This document shows positions 1 to 12,290 of a DNA stretch of 64,000 bases, piece after piece. Numbering within the stretch: position 1 is the stretch's first letter; each line of letters opens with the position of its first letter. The stretch is taken from positions 1 through 64,000 of the forward strand of contig JASANE010001431.1 of assembly GCA_030248225.1 (NCBI GenBank). Reading direction: 5' to 3'. Below the pieces are notes generated by a model. That model ran no database searches, had not been told where the DNA came from, and saw nothing but the letters and a program-made list of their open reading frames with translations. Source of the stretch: Trileptium ribeirensis. Lineage: Eukaryota; Nematoda; Enoplea; Enoplida; Thoracostomopsidae. Made by a program: the position numbers and the translations under genes.

Positions 1-2749
1 ATAAAAAAAAAAAAAAAAAAAAAATTATAAGAGTTTTTATACCACATTATGAATTTATATATAATTATGTCGTGTACCCCATATAGTGAGACGCTACAGT
101 ACCCAGACTACCTATCTGCTTATTAGCATTAATACATTGGTAAAACAGTTTTCAAAAAATATTTAGCATTGTACAAACTATATATAGTGTGAATTTAAAA
201 TATAGTGGGAAATTAGACTACAGTAAATATTTCAAAAATATTTTTAGTGTACAAAAAAAAAAAATATCAAAAATATTTTTTTTATCTCATTAAATTTCTG
301 GTTATGCATTTTAACAATGCAATAGAAGTTATTTCTATTTCACAAAAAATCGCGAAAATTGTGTATAAAACTGTGTCACGTATAGATTAATCGCTCACTA
401 TGCATTATGCAAAATTATAGGTACTTTTCAAATTAGTAATTACTGTTTAATATCGACGCATATATAGATGGTGAACGTTGAATTTTTGTGTCCCGATGGA
501 TGCGGATGCCAACTCGAACAGGTGTAGTTTTTGTTTCCATAATCCGTTCTCTCTAGAATTGCACTCAGAAAATATCACTCGTTCTGTCATTAAACTTTGA
601 GAAATGTTGGATAATTCCAGGTTGCATATTAAAACCAAATCATTTTTCAAAACCTGTGTAAAAGTAATGAATCATGGAAGTGGTTGTGCATTTTTATGTG
701 ATGCTTTTGGATGAATGCTTTGCAGTGTAATATTTGACTGGGTGGCTTTTGTGTTATTGGTGCCACAATCCTCACCATTTAGCAACTTTCTTAATATTAT
801 GTGCAGGTTATCTCATCAAAATGAATTAACAAATTGTATTTGCAATTAACAATGTAACAAAAATATTTGGTTTTATTACATGTTTTTCAATAAAAAATTT
901 CCAATTTCAGAATACACTGTTTTTACATGCACATTGCACCAAACTAGGTACTGAATTTTCAGTTTCAAAGTTATAACCCAATGCGGGGGCTCGAAAAGTA
1001 CCATGCTGCATCCACTTAATATTATACATTAGTTCCATATGTTGTTATCCAATATTGTTTTGAGAATATATATTATTGTTCATTGGTTATACTTTTTAAT
1101 TATTAATTATTATTATAAATAGATTATGAATGAATGTTAACTTTTTACTGTTTGCTACTTTCAGCTATTATGATTGCATTAACGAATGTGACATACAAAT
1201 TTTAAAGTATCACACAGGTATATACATGATTAAATGTGTTTCGAAAGTGAATTTATGTTACTCTAAATATGATAGATTGATAAATATAAATAAATAATAT
1301 AGTAAGTATTTACATAACATATTAAAGTATATGCGTCTGGATGTATGGATGCAAGTTGTATTGAATTATATATGCCAAGCTTGTTCGAGGGGGCTAACCA
1401 GAGGCTTCGCATTATAGTGAGTCACCTATTAGAGTATACAGTTTACTGCACCAGGCTACACCACGCCCCTTCCGCGCCAAGGCGCCGAAAATTAAAAATA
1501 GGCATAGGGTAAAAACCCAAAATGGCGGTACATTTGAAATTGGTTGTTGATGGCACACGTCAACACCCCCACCCAAGTGGACCCTCGCACGTGAGCTCGC
1601 AGCGTCTACATGTATGATTCACTGTACTAGGAGTACATACGTAAAGATATGTATGCAAGTTACCTGCACCCCTGAACCTAAAATTTTAGCAATAATACGC
1701 AAAAATAGGGTGCAAATGAGCAACAAATGGCTGAAATCTCTGTAGAAATCTGTGAAAACTTAGCACAATTTATTGTAAATCGCTAAAATAGCGGCAAAAC
1801 TGAATGTTTACCAATTGAAAAATTTTCAAAAATTTACTTCCACTCGCCGATTTTCTGCGCCCAACTTAGCGACCTCCGCACACCTGTGAATTTAGTTTAT
1901 TAATTGATCATCGATGCGTATGTATCGTTTTTTATTATGCAAATATCTGTTAGAAATGAGTATTTAGCACGATGCCGATCAGCCAGGAACTCTACCTATA
2001 CCAGGTCGCGACTTTTGAACACAGTACCTTCAGCCTCAGTTGTATTTGCCGAAGCTTCTACCATCTTCATTTTCCGGGCACACCGTTTAAGCCGTTGGGC
2101 ATCAGTGATAACTTTTGATTTATAATATTTTATAGCCGCAGCGATTCATTTTCTTTGTCCACGGGTATTGAGTTTTTATATTCCGGTGTCGTCCGTAATG
2201 CGCCGAGTAAACTTTAAGCCTATCCCGCCAACAATCATATTTGTAATAATCAATGCCGAAATCACAAAACCCTTGTTATGGAAGAAGTGTGCGGCTTATT
2301 CGTTGAAAATGGAAATTAAATTCAGTGAGAAATTATACATTGTGCTCGAAATAATCAACAATTTTCGATTGATGAACTTTTATTCAATAAACGCTTTCCA
2401 ATTGGAAAATTGACAATAATTTAGTAATTAGGAATTTGTAAATTTAATATATAGTGCGTTGTTAGTAGTTATTTTAATGTTTTTGTGTACTCCGAAACAA
2501 AACTCCTATTTTTATGCCCAAAAAATTTCGGCTATTTCAGAATCGCGAACGCGAAATGCTCATTTCACTCGCAGACAGTGTGTTCGCGAAATTTCCATCC
2601 AACAAAAATAGTCTCGGATGCGAAATAACAAAATATGGTCGGTCGGGTCATGTTTATGTACTCGCACATAGATATTATATGATTTTGAGGCCAAACGGCG
2701 ATTTGTGTATCTTTGCACCAGAAGGCTTATTTTACCATATGGAGTTGTT

Positions 2750-2965
2750 ATTTGCTTGCAGGCAGTGGACTGTTATTTTCGCTTCTTTTCGCTGCGACCT
2801 TGAGACTGTACCTGTTATGTTCTTTTTTGTCCTCTTGACACTTTTTGTTCTTGACAGGCCTCGTTCTTTTTTGTCCTTTAAGGCAGTGACCTGTTAATTT
2901 TTGTCCTCTCTACAGTGATCTCGATCTCGAATTTGAGCGACTTTTTTGTGCTCTTGAGGGCAACT
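2750..2965. repeat. Degenerate 35-bp minisatellite, left arm
   Basis: About five irregular copies of a unit built around TTTTTTGTCCTCTTGA and AGGCAGTGACCTGTTA, with variable spacing and many substitutions. It is the inverted counterpart of the cleaner array at 7,775-8,080. Confidence 0.7.
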
Positions 2966-3756
2966 TAATGCAAAAATAATTCAAGTTATTTTTAATTGTC
3001 AAAAAATATTTTGCTACAAAACAATCATTAATTTTTATGGTTTGCTAATTATAAAATTAACAGGTTATGCTTAGTTGCTGCATTCAAAAATTGCTATACA
3101 TGTCACTTCCGAGATTATCCAACCTGTGTGCTTTCGTAATGCTCTTTTGAGGCTTGTCGTAGACCAAGAAACTATATTAAATACAATAATATATTTTGAG
3201 ATAGAACTGTGTGTACCAGACGAATTATTCGAGTCAGAGATATGAATCCAAGTGGCGACCTAGGGTTCAAACTTTGTGTGGTGAGGAGATTATAATGAGG
3301 TAAATTTCCGAGTTCAGTGCTCAGTGAGATTTGGTCGCGACACATCGTGTCTCATAAGACGCCCAAATATTTAATGGTGTCGAGACTGACAATAGATTAA
3401 CAATTGTCACCTTTCAGTAGATCAATTGAACACATTATAAGTATTGTTTAACAAATGTTTATACTCGACTTATTCGCTATCGAATAAACAGATTACTGTA
3501 TTCTGTTTAGAATCGTGAACGTGTGACAGTAATATTTACAGTCCATATCATAAAACTATTGTTTCAATTAGGAAAATTTTGATCTAACAGGTTCCGTGGC
3601 TGACTTGCGTTACCGATGGTGATGATGGACTATAGCGTTTCGCATCACAATAGTTCATGTTTTGAGAAACTGCTATTAATGAATCCATTATTTTCCAATT
3701 ATTAAAATTTGTAGCTGACCTTATTTCTGAATTGTTTATTAGACCTACCTTATTTC

Positions 3757-4242
3757 ATGTTCAGAATGAAGTTGCTACGCAGGATTGAATTTTGTAAAAA
3801 AACTACAGCGTCTAGACTATTATCAAAGTTAGTGAGTTATTTGTTTTTAATTTTCAAAACTGCAAGGGGCTTAGGCACAATTATGTTTATGGCCGGGCAT
3901 GCAAACTCCCAATGTCCAACAACATTTGCACCATTATCGGCCTGCCGGTGGGGAAATCATCTTTCGTATACGCAGCAACCGCCCTACTATGCTGCGAATC
4001 TTCTGCAACTCAAGGTCCCCAACTTTATGCAATATGGCGCTCCGGGCCGCGCCAATGGAACTATTCTGCAGGCCTTAGGCCCCTCCGTCGCCTGCTATAT
4101 CTCTGTGGTATTGCAAGGAGAATATACAAGCGCAAAACACAAAACTATTGGGCGCCTTAAAAGAGACTATATAGGGGAGCTCATGGACATGGTTCGAAAA
4201 GTAAGGAGTTATGCGTCTCACGATAATTGCATTCCACCTTGA
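3757..4242 (+). pseudogene. Tc1/mariner-type transposase remnant, left arm
   Basis: This is an open frame of 161 codons, but only pieces of it correspond to transposase. The stretch around GAATTTTGTAAAAAA (Arg-Ile-Glu-Phe-Cys-Lys-Lys), a disturbed Asn-Phe-Met-Gln-Tyr-Gly-Ala-Pro segment (the family has Gln-Asp-Gly-Ala-Pro-Pro-His, so the catalytic Asp reads as Tyr) and a tail resembling the other copy can be followed through frame changes. Compared with the inverted copy at 6,172-6,745, most of the central catalytic region is deleted. The product cannot be an active DDE transposase. Identification rests on the better-preserved sister copy. The frame stays open partly by chance. Confidence 0.6.
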
Positions 4243-4983
4243 AAGGCGCAAAGTTCAACTGTTATTCATTAAGAACCTAAGTTATATATGTGAAGTAGGT
4301 GCATACAAAAATGTTTTCGATGCATTTTTATTCGGTGTGTGGGGTCACTTTAAGTTAAGCGTTACGAGACCGGAAATCTACGTCAATTGATGTTACATTG
4401 AACACGATGATGAATATCATCATCACTATATATTTTGCGTCGCATAACACGATATTACTAGATGCAATTATTATCGGCTTAGATTGGAATACAACATATG
4501 TCGCATTCTGGAATTCATTTTGGAATATCTGGAAGTTAGGCACAGTTTAAAAATCGCGCTATAGGTGACGCTCGTTGTAAATGCGTAGCGCATATCCGCA
4601 AGAATCCCTAAATTTGTCACATTAGCTCAGTTCACTCACGTCTTAGCGCCGCTAGATTTCGTTCTTGTTAGCTTAACCTATGCGCGCACCACTGAGTTCA
4701 ATAGCGCACTGTGGCTAAATAACCTAGAATCGGCGCCCATCTGCCCAACCAACTAGGAAAAATTAAAGGGATCCTATTCTCTGAACAGGAGAGGTACCTC
4801 AACGTGTCGATTCTGAAAATTTCGGCTTGGGTCACACTGGACTTCGTCCAGCAGCATCAAACTAAAAAGTGGATCGGTACGCCGGGGAGGTCAGCCGCAC
4901 CAGGGAGGCCTTCGAGATCCGTTTTGAACGAGATGGTTTGGGCGACTTTTCGAGTTTCGAGAAACCGCTCCGGGCAATTAATT

Positions 4984-5115
4984 AAAAACATGCAATCTGT
5001 GTTTAGAAATTTCAACAGTGTTTCACTTTTCTACGACAGAGCTTCTATATATACAAGCTCTGTCGTAGAAAAGTGAAACACTGTTGAAATTTCTAAACAC
5101 AGATTGCATGTTTTT
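4984..5115. repeat. Near-perfect 132-bp palindromic core
   Basis: Two 66-bp arms meet at 5049/5050. They read as exact complements except for one mismatched pair (5045 with 5054); at the axis lies TATATATA. The flanking sequence (4,740-4,980 versus 5,120-5,400) is far more diverged. Two open frames cross the axis from opposite sides (4804-5076 plus, 5023-5334 minus). They end in nearly the same 29 residues only because each reads into the complementary arm; I do not regard them as genes. Confidence 0.9.
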
Positions 5116-6171
5116 TCTTAAAAGTTGAGGTTCGTCCGAGCGGTTCTGAAATTTCGAAAAGTCGCCCAAACACTTTGATAGCTGAATCAACCTGCACAGC
5201 CCTGCTCGTTCAAGAAACGGATCTCCAACCCCGTTCTGGATCAGCTGACCTCCAGTACAATTGGCTTTCTTAGTTTGATGCCTGTCGAACAAAGTCACAT
5301 GTAGCATTTTCCAAACCAAGCCGAAAATTTTCATGTAAGCCAGATCAAACCAGCATTGTTGAGGTACATTCTCCTGTTCAGAAATGATCCATTTTTAATT
5401 TTTATTAGCGTTGGTTGGGCAATGTAAATCACTGCGGACGAGTTGTTACGATACACGCCGATTCTAGGCGTCGTATGGTCAAGATTATTAGCCACAGTGC
5501 GCTATTGAACTAAGTGCATACGCGCATAGGCTGAGCGCTGAGCAAGAAAAACGAAATCTAGCGGCGTTCTTAAGACGTGAGTGACCTGAGCTAATGTGAC
5601 AAATTTACAGTAACTGATTTCTTGCAAAAATAATATAGCACGTCTACGCGGTACCTACGAGCGTCACCTATAGCGCAGCAGCGATTTTTAAACAACATCA
5701 ACAACTCCACAATTACCTAACTTCCAGAGTCTGTTTCACAAATAAAAAGTTGCAAATGCGACATCTTATGCAACGCAAAGTTGTATTCCAAGAGAATATA
5801 AGCCAATAATAATTGCATATAATTGAGTATGGTGTTATACGACGCAACGTTCTCGCTATAGTGATGATGATACATATCATTTAATTAAGATGACATAACT
5901 GTGTTCAGAGTTAATGTCACTTTTTTGCCGTGACGTGTGTATACGATAACATAGATTTACAGCGTGTCCCATAAGTAACGCTTCAGCATTAAAGTGACCC
6001 AGCACACCGAATAATAAATGCATCGAAAAGCGTTTTGGTATGCACGTACTCACATATATAACTTAGGTTCTTAATGAATAACAGTTACCCTAAGTGTGAA
6101 CTTGTGCACCTTCAAGATCAATGCAATCTATCAGTCGAAAACGCATAACTCTGTTTACTTTTCGAACCATG

Positions 6172-6745
6172 TCAGGATCCATGAGAGAGCTCCCCTATAT
6201 AGTCTCTTTTAAGCACAATAGGGTTTGTGTTTTGCGCTTGTATACATTCTCCTTCAATACTGCCCACAGAAAAAAGATAGGATGTTTGGATCAGGAGAAC
6301 GAGCAGGCCATGCGACAGAGCCTCGGCGCCGCAACAAATGGTCAGGGATGATTTCGTCCAACCAACGGCACACAGCCGTCGCAAAATGAGGGGGCGCGCC
6401 ATCCTGCATAAAGTAAAGCCTCTTAATATTGGGTAACTGCTGATAGTTAGGATAAAATTCATTTCGCAGCATCATAAGATAGTTGTCTGCGTTCGCAGTA
6501 CTGTCGAAAATGGACGGCCCAAACATTCCACCAGACCACACGCCGGCCGATAATGTCAGGCCAGGTGCATTCAAATGTTGTTGGACAGTGTTGCGAGGGT
6601 TTTCTGCATGCCAGTAAACATAATTATGCCGATTAACGTGGCCATTCAGTTTAAAATTGCCTACTTAGAGCCAAATGACTTTGTCAGCTAAGCTTGGATC
6701 ATAGTCTAGACGCTGTAGCTATTTTTTACAAAATTCAATCCTGCA
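6172..6745 (-). pseudogene. Tc1/mariner-superfamily transposase remnant (DDE_3 type), right arm
   Basis: A minus-strand frame (6,574 down to 6,254) carries family hallmarks in order: an Asn-Gly-His-Val-Asn-Arg-His-Asn stretch just upstream, Tyr-Phe-Met-Gln-Asp-Gly-Ala-Pro-Pro-His, Trp-Leu-Asp, Arg-Arg-Arg-Gly and Trp-Pro-Ala-Arg-Ser-Pro-Asp. The two visible catalytic-type Asp residues are separated by 36 residues, as in the DDE_3 proteins common in invertebrate genomes. The first catalytic Asp region is interrupted by an in-frame stop after Lys-Val-Ile-Trp-Leu. After Ser-Pro-Asp the frame shifts, with the tail continuing in the frame ending at 6,172. In life the enzyme would cut and paste its own element. 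This copy is dead. No terminal inverted repeats specific to it were found. Confidence 0.85.
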
Positions 6746-7774
6746 TTATAACAACTTCATTCTGAACATGAAATAAGGTCAGTCTAAATGGTTTTAACAA
6801 TTCAGAAATAAGGTCAGTCAAAATTTTAATAATTGGGAAAATAATGGATTCGTTGATGGCGGTTTCAATGTCAAAACAGCGAATTGACTTTGTCGAACTA
6901 TTGTGAAATAATACGAAACATCAGCTATGGTGCCATCATCAGATACCATCGGTAATCTTCCTGTTCGGCCCAAGTCAGCCACGGAACCTGTTAGATCAAA
7001 ATTTTTATTAATTGAAACAATAGTTTTATGATATGGAGGCTGTAAATACGAACGCCAGTACCATTGTCACACACCTTCACGATTATTTTAACAGAATACA
7101 GTCATACTGCTGTTTATTCGATCAGCCAAAATAAGTCGAGTATGAGACATTTTGTTAAACAGATACTTATAATGTGTTCAGTTATAATTCCTGAAAGGGT
7201 GACAATTGTAAGTGTATTATGTCAGTCTCAACACCAGCTTGATGTTGGGGCATTACTTATGAAACACAATGTATATCACGACCAAACCTGGCTATAACAC
7301 TGAACTGAAGAAATTACCCTGATGAGGTGTACTCACCACGCGAAGTTTCGAAGTCCCTGGGGTCGCTTAGCGATCTAGTGTATCTCTGACTCGATGATCT
7401 GCGTTCTGGGAAAAGTACGCGCGGTCTCTTATCTCAAAATATCGTTGTTTGTGTATTTTAATATAACAATATTTTTCTTGTACAAACGACAGAGTGACTA
7501 CAAAAGAGCATTTACGAAAGCACCGGTTCAATACACAGGTTCGATAGCAATACATTTACAAGCTAATGGATCCGGAAGCGCGAATTTTGTATAATTGAAT
7601 AACCAATGCCATTATAATAGCCAATGTTTGTGAATGCAGCAACTAAGCATAACCTGTAAGAGTGTACCAAATAATTTTATAATTCTAGCAAACCATAAAA
7701 AAATTAATGACATTGTTTTGTAGCGATGTACGACACTTTTTTTGACGATTAAACAGAAATAACTTGAATTATTT

Positions 7775-8080
7775 TGCGACAAAAAGGTAACTACCTCAAG
7801 AGCACAAAAAAGACATAACAGGTCACTGCCTCAAGAGGTCAAAAAAGACATAACAGGTCACTGCCTCAAGAGGACAAAAAGACATAACAGGTCACTGCCT
7901 TAAGAGGACAAAAAAGACATAACAGGTCACTGCCTCAAGAGGACAAAAAGACATAACAGGTCACTGCCTCAAGAGGACAAAAAAGACATAACAGGTCACT
8001 GCCTCAAGAGGACAAAAAAGACATAACAGGTCACAGCGAAAAGAGGACAAAAAGAAATAACAGGTCACTGCCTCAAGCAA
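7775..8080. repeat. 35-bp minisatellite, right arm
   Basis: About eight head-to-tail copies of a unit reading ACATAACAGGTCACTGCCT followed by CAAGAGGACAAAAAAG. Copies are nearly identical, differing mostly by one A in the A-run. The more regular structure than at 2,750-2,965 suggests recent expansion or homogenisation on this side only. Confidence 0.92.
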
Positions 8081-11000
8081 ATAACGACTCCATATGGTAA
8101 AATAACAAAGGACTTCTGGTGCAAAGATACACAGATCGTTGGCCGAAGTTCAAAATAATATAATATACATGTGCGAGTACACATAAAGTGACCCAACCAA
8201 CCATCCAATTTTGTTATTTCGCGTCAAGAACGCTTTTAGGTTATTTAAAATTCGATGCAAAAATATTCGCGAACACACTGTTCTGCGAGTGAAATCAGAG
8301 CATTTAGCGTTCGCGAAAATTCTGAAAAATAGCCGAAATTTTTGGGCATGAAGATTTGTCGCACTTGAATTAAAGGAGTTTTGTTCGAGTACACCAAGCG
8401 CTAGAATCGGTTTGCTGACGACGCCACTATTATATTAAATTTACAAATTCCTAAATTCCTAACACCTAAATTCCTGTCCGACTTTCCAAATTGGAAAGGC
8501 GTTTTATTGAATCAAAGTTCATCAAATCGAAAATTGCTAGAATTCTGTTCGAGCACAATGTATAATTTCTAGCACTTGGATTTGATTTTGCCAGTTTTTG
8601 GTTAACGAATAAGCGAACAAAATACAGCACTTCTTCCATAACAAGGGTTTGTGATTCGGCATTGATTATTACAAATATGATTGTTGGCGGGATAAGCTTA
8701 AGTTTACTCGCGCATTATGCGGATATAAAACAACACCGGATATAAAAACTCAATACCGTGGACAAAGAAAATGAATCGCTGCGGCTATAAAATATTATAA
8801 ATCAAAACCGAGTTCTGGCTAAGATGCAACGGGCTTTAAATTAAGATTGTGCCGGAAAAAATGAAGATAGAGTTCGACACCAAACAGAAGCTTTGAAGCA
8901 AAGAATACAAAGCTTGGAGACGAAACTGAAAGGTTATATATATTCAAATAACAACCTAGGTGTGGGTAGAGCCCTGGCTAATCCGGCAGTGTGCTAAATC
9001 TCAGTTCTGACAGATATTTCGGTGATGCGAAAAAAACGATACATACGCATCAATCATCAAGCATATATATGGATAAGAGAACTAAATTCACAGGTGTCGG
9101 AGGTCCGTCGACTTAGGGGGTTGTGGGCGTGGGAATAGGCCAGTGGAAGTAAATTTCTGAAATTTTTAGTAGCTAAACATTCTCTTCAGTTTTGCCGCTA
9201 TTTTTAGCGATTAGCGATAAAATCTTGTTAATTTTCCATATTTCTGCCAATTTCACCCCATTTGTTGCTCATTTGCACCCTATTTTTTGCGTATTATTGC
9301 TAAAATTTTACGGCGCTCAGCGGGGGTGCAGGCGGGGCAGGAGGAACATTTAGCTTGGGTACACTATGTATCTTTACGTATGTACTACCTAGTACATAAA
9401 TCATACATGCTGACGCTGCGAGGTCTCAGTGACATGCGGGATTGAGGGGTCACCTTGGGTGAGGGGTTTTTGGGTGGTGCTGAAAAAAGTTAACGGTCTC
9501 TCCTGCCACCGTCAACAACCAATTTCTGCCAATGTTACCGCCATTTTGCCAATTTCTACCCTATCGTTGCCAATTTTTGTTAAAATTTCGGCGCGCCTTT
9601 GGCGCGGGAAGGGAAGGAGCGTGGTGGGTCCCTAGCCTGGGTGCGGTGGGGGTAGGACTGTATCCTCATGGGTAGACTATGGCCTCGGTGAGAGGATGCG
9701 AAGCCTCTGGGAGTTAGCCCCCTCGAACCTGCTTTGGCATATATGACATCAATACAAGCTTGCACGTTTATAGGTACGTCAGTACATACTTTAATATGTT
9801 ATGTAAATCTACTATATTATTTATTATATTTTATCTGTAGATATCTTCATCTTCAAGTTAACATATTTTAGGATTAACTTCGAAACACCGTTTAAAAATC
9901 GTGTTACCCTGTCATCCTGTGATACTTTGAATTCCTATTTATGTCACGGTCGTTAATGCAAATAAGTAATGGCTGAAAGTAGCAAACCATGAAGAGTTGA
10001 GCATTTTCATTAGCATAATTTGTTCTTCTTTGATATTAATAATTAATAGTCAAGGGAAAACTCTGTTAAAGCCGATGAACGATGATAATATATATATTCT
10101 CAAAACAATATTCGATAACAACTATGGAACTAATAAGCTTAAGCTTAGTGTTATGCTACAATTGACGTCTGAATACGTAATAGATGCAGCATGGTCTTAC
10201 GAGCCCGCGCAAATTAGTTTTATAACTTTGAAACTGAAAATTCGTCTAGTATAATGTCATGTAAACAGTGTATTCTGAAATTTGGAGACCATATTTTCTA
10301 TTGAAGACACGTGTAATAAAACAAGTCAAAAATTCCCTTTTTCAGCATATCTACTATCTTAATATTTTGTTACATTGTTATAGATGAAATGCGATTTTGC
10401 CATATAAATTTGATTCATCGTTTGATAGATTGACTCACTGATTGTAAAAATATTATTAAATAGGATTGAGGATTGGTTGTGGCACTGATATGGAAAAGCA
10501 CAAAAGCAGCCAGTGATCCAAATACCATTACACCTGCAACGTTATCCAAAAGCATCACGATAAATATGAATCACGACCGTTCCATGATAAAATTGTGCTT
10601 CATTCACATGCACATGCTGTCGTACTTTTTACACAGGTTTTGAAAAATGATTTGCACAAACATCCGGAGCTAGAAATTTTGCACCTTTACCTCAAATATG
10701 CAACCTGCAAAATTATCCAAACTTAGTATTACTTTCTCAACCGAAATAGCAGAACAAGTGATATTCTGAGTGCAATTCTAAACAGATTATGGAAACGAAA
10801 AAGCTACCGCTGTTCTGAAAATTCAGCATCCGCAGTGCAATCCGGAGACTCACAGGCAAAATTCGAAATTCCCTTTAAGCGCGACGTTTTCTCAGCGGCC
10901 ATATTATATATGCGTCGATATTAAACAGTCCGTAGCATTGAAAAGTACCGTTCTGATAAATTTTAGCTGCACCATAATGCATAGTAAACAATGAGCGATT

Positions 11001-11329
11001 AATCTATACGTGACACAGCCTTATACACAATTTTCGCGATTTTTTGTGAAATCAAATAACTTCTATTGCATTGTTAAAATGCATAACCAGAAATTTAATG
11101 AGATAAAAAAAATAAAATATATGTTTTATATCCATTTAATTGCATAGCTAAACCTTCCCTGAAACAATGATTTTGCTGTAGTAGCCTCGAAATCTCCTCA
11201 TATAAATTACGCTGATTTCGATTAAGACTCTTTAAATTCACACAATGTTCATGTATTGTGGTTTGTACAAAATGTCAATGTCTTATAAATAAAAAACTGT
11301 TTTACGACCAAATGTGTAATGCTAATAAG

Positions 11330-12290
11330 CAGATAACTCAGATTATCTGGCGTCGCTTTTTATATGTAAGTCTACGACATTAATTACCTGTGATTTGAAT
11401 AAAATTTCAATGTGGTATGAATTAAAAACTCTTATATAACCAAATGCCGAATATCAAGGCGCAGTCAGCTCGCTATGGCATATTCTGTTTATAGGCAGGT
11501 CTATGACGTCCACTCATTGTGATTTTCAAAATTGAAATGTGGTAAAATTAAAAAAAACTCTTATAGAACCAAATATCGAATGCGAAGGCGCAGTCAGCGC
11601 GCTTTGGCGTCGCTATTTATAAGCAGATCTACGCCGTATTCATTGTGATTTGAACAAAATTGAAATGTATAAATTAAAAAAAAACAGTTTTAGAATCAAA
11701 TGCCGAATGCCAAAGCGCAGTCAGCTCGCTTCGCTTCGCTATTCACAGGCGGGCCTGCGACGTCTTTTTATAGCGATTTGAACAAAATTGAAATGTATAA
11801 ATTAAAAACAGTTTTAGATCCAAATACCGAATGCCAGAGGGAAGTCAGCTCGCTTTCGCGTCGCTATTTATAGGTAGGTCTATGACGTCCATTCATAGCG
11901 ATTTGAACAAAATTTAAATGTGGCATAAATTAAAAAAACAGTTCTAGAACCAAATGCAGAATGCCAAAGCGCAGTCATCTCTCTTTGGCGTCGTTATTTA
12001 TAGTAAGGTCTATGGCGACGTCTATTCATAGCGATTTGAACGCAATTGAAATGTGGGATAAATTAAAAAATGTTTTCGATCGAAATACCGAATTCCAGAG
12101 CGCAGTCAACTCGCTTTGGCGTCGCTATTTATAGGCAGGTCTATGACGTCCATTCATACCGATTTGAGCAAAATTGAAATGTGGCATAAATTAAAAAAAC
12201 AGTTCTAGAACCAAATGCAGAATGCCAAAGCGCAGTCATCTCGCTTTGGCGTAGCTCTTTATAGGCTTTGCATGTCAGGTGCTTAATTGA
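11330..12290. repeat. 128-bp tandem repeat array
   Basis: The phrase GCGCAGTCAGCTCGCTT, or a close variant, recurs near 11,462, 11,588, 11,717, 11,842, 11,965, 12,100 and 12,230, giving a period of about 125-133 bp and seven to eight copies. Each copy also contains TTGGCGTCGCTATTTATAGG, a CTATGACGTCCATTCAT stretch and AATTGAAATGTGG followed by an A-rich run. The first copy merges with the outer end of the palindrome's right arm. No coding potential. Confidence 0.93.

Larger units (their letters stand above)
1..5049. repeat. Left arm of a giant inverted repeat
   Basis: Read as reverse complement, this arm aligns by eye along its whole length with 5050-11450. Matching landmarks include the GCTAATAAGCAGAT box (near 120 and 11,325), the CCCCCTCGAAC and GGCGC-rich block (1,385-1,500 versus 9,580-9,735), the GAATGAAGTTG start of the transposase remnant (3,765 versus 6,755) and the TGAACAGGAGA block (near 4,780 and 5,370). 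The arms look roughly 70-80% alike apart from the core, with many indels. Homology is still running at base 1, so the outer end lies outside the window. The arm holds no intact gene. It could be one side of a foldback transposon or of a head-to-head duplication. Confidence 0.88.
5050..11450. repeat. Right arm of the giant inverted repeat
   Basis: This is the reverse-complement partner of 1-5049. It is about 1.3 kb longer, partly because its 35-bp minisatellite is larger and partly through scattered insertions. Order and spacing of landmarks mirror the left arm throughout. At its outer end it passes without a break into the 128-bp tandem repeats at 11,330-12,290, and related unit-like sequence is present at the very start of the left arm. 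No open coding sequence survives apart from the mariner-type remnant at 6,172-6,745. Confidence 0.88.

Noticed and set aside
2514..2897. 127-codon plus-strand frame as a gene of the palindrome arm
   Set aside because: The frame is not kept in the inverted copy near 8,090-8,350, and its second half enters the minisatellite.
4804..5334. Two converging frames of 90 and 103 codons with the same C-terminus
   Set aside because: The shared end is a direct consequence of the palindromic core, and the rest differs in frame-breaking ways between the arms.
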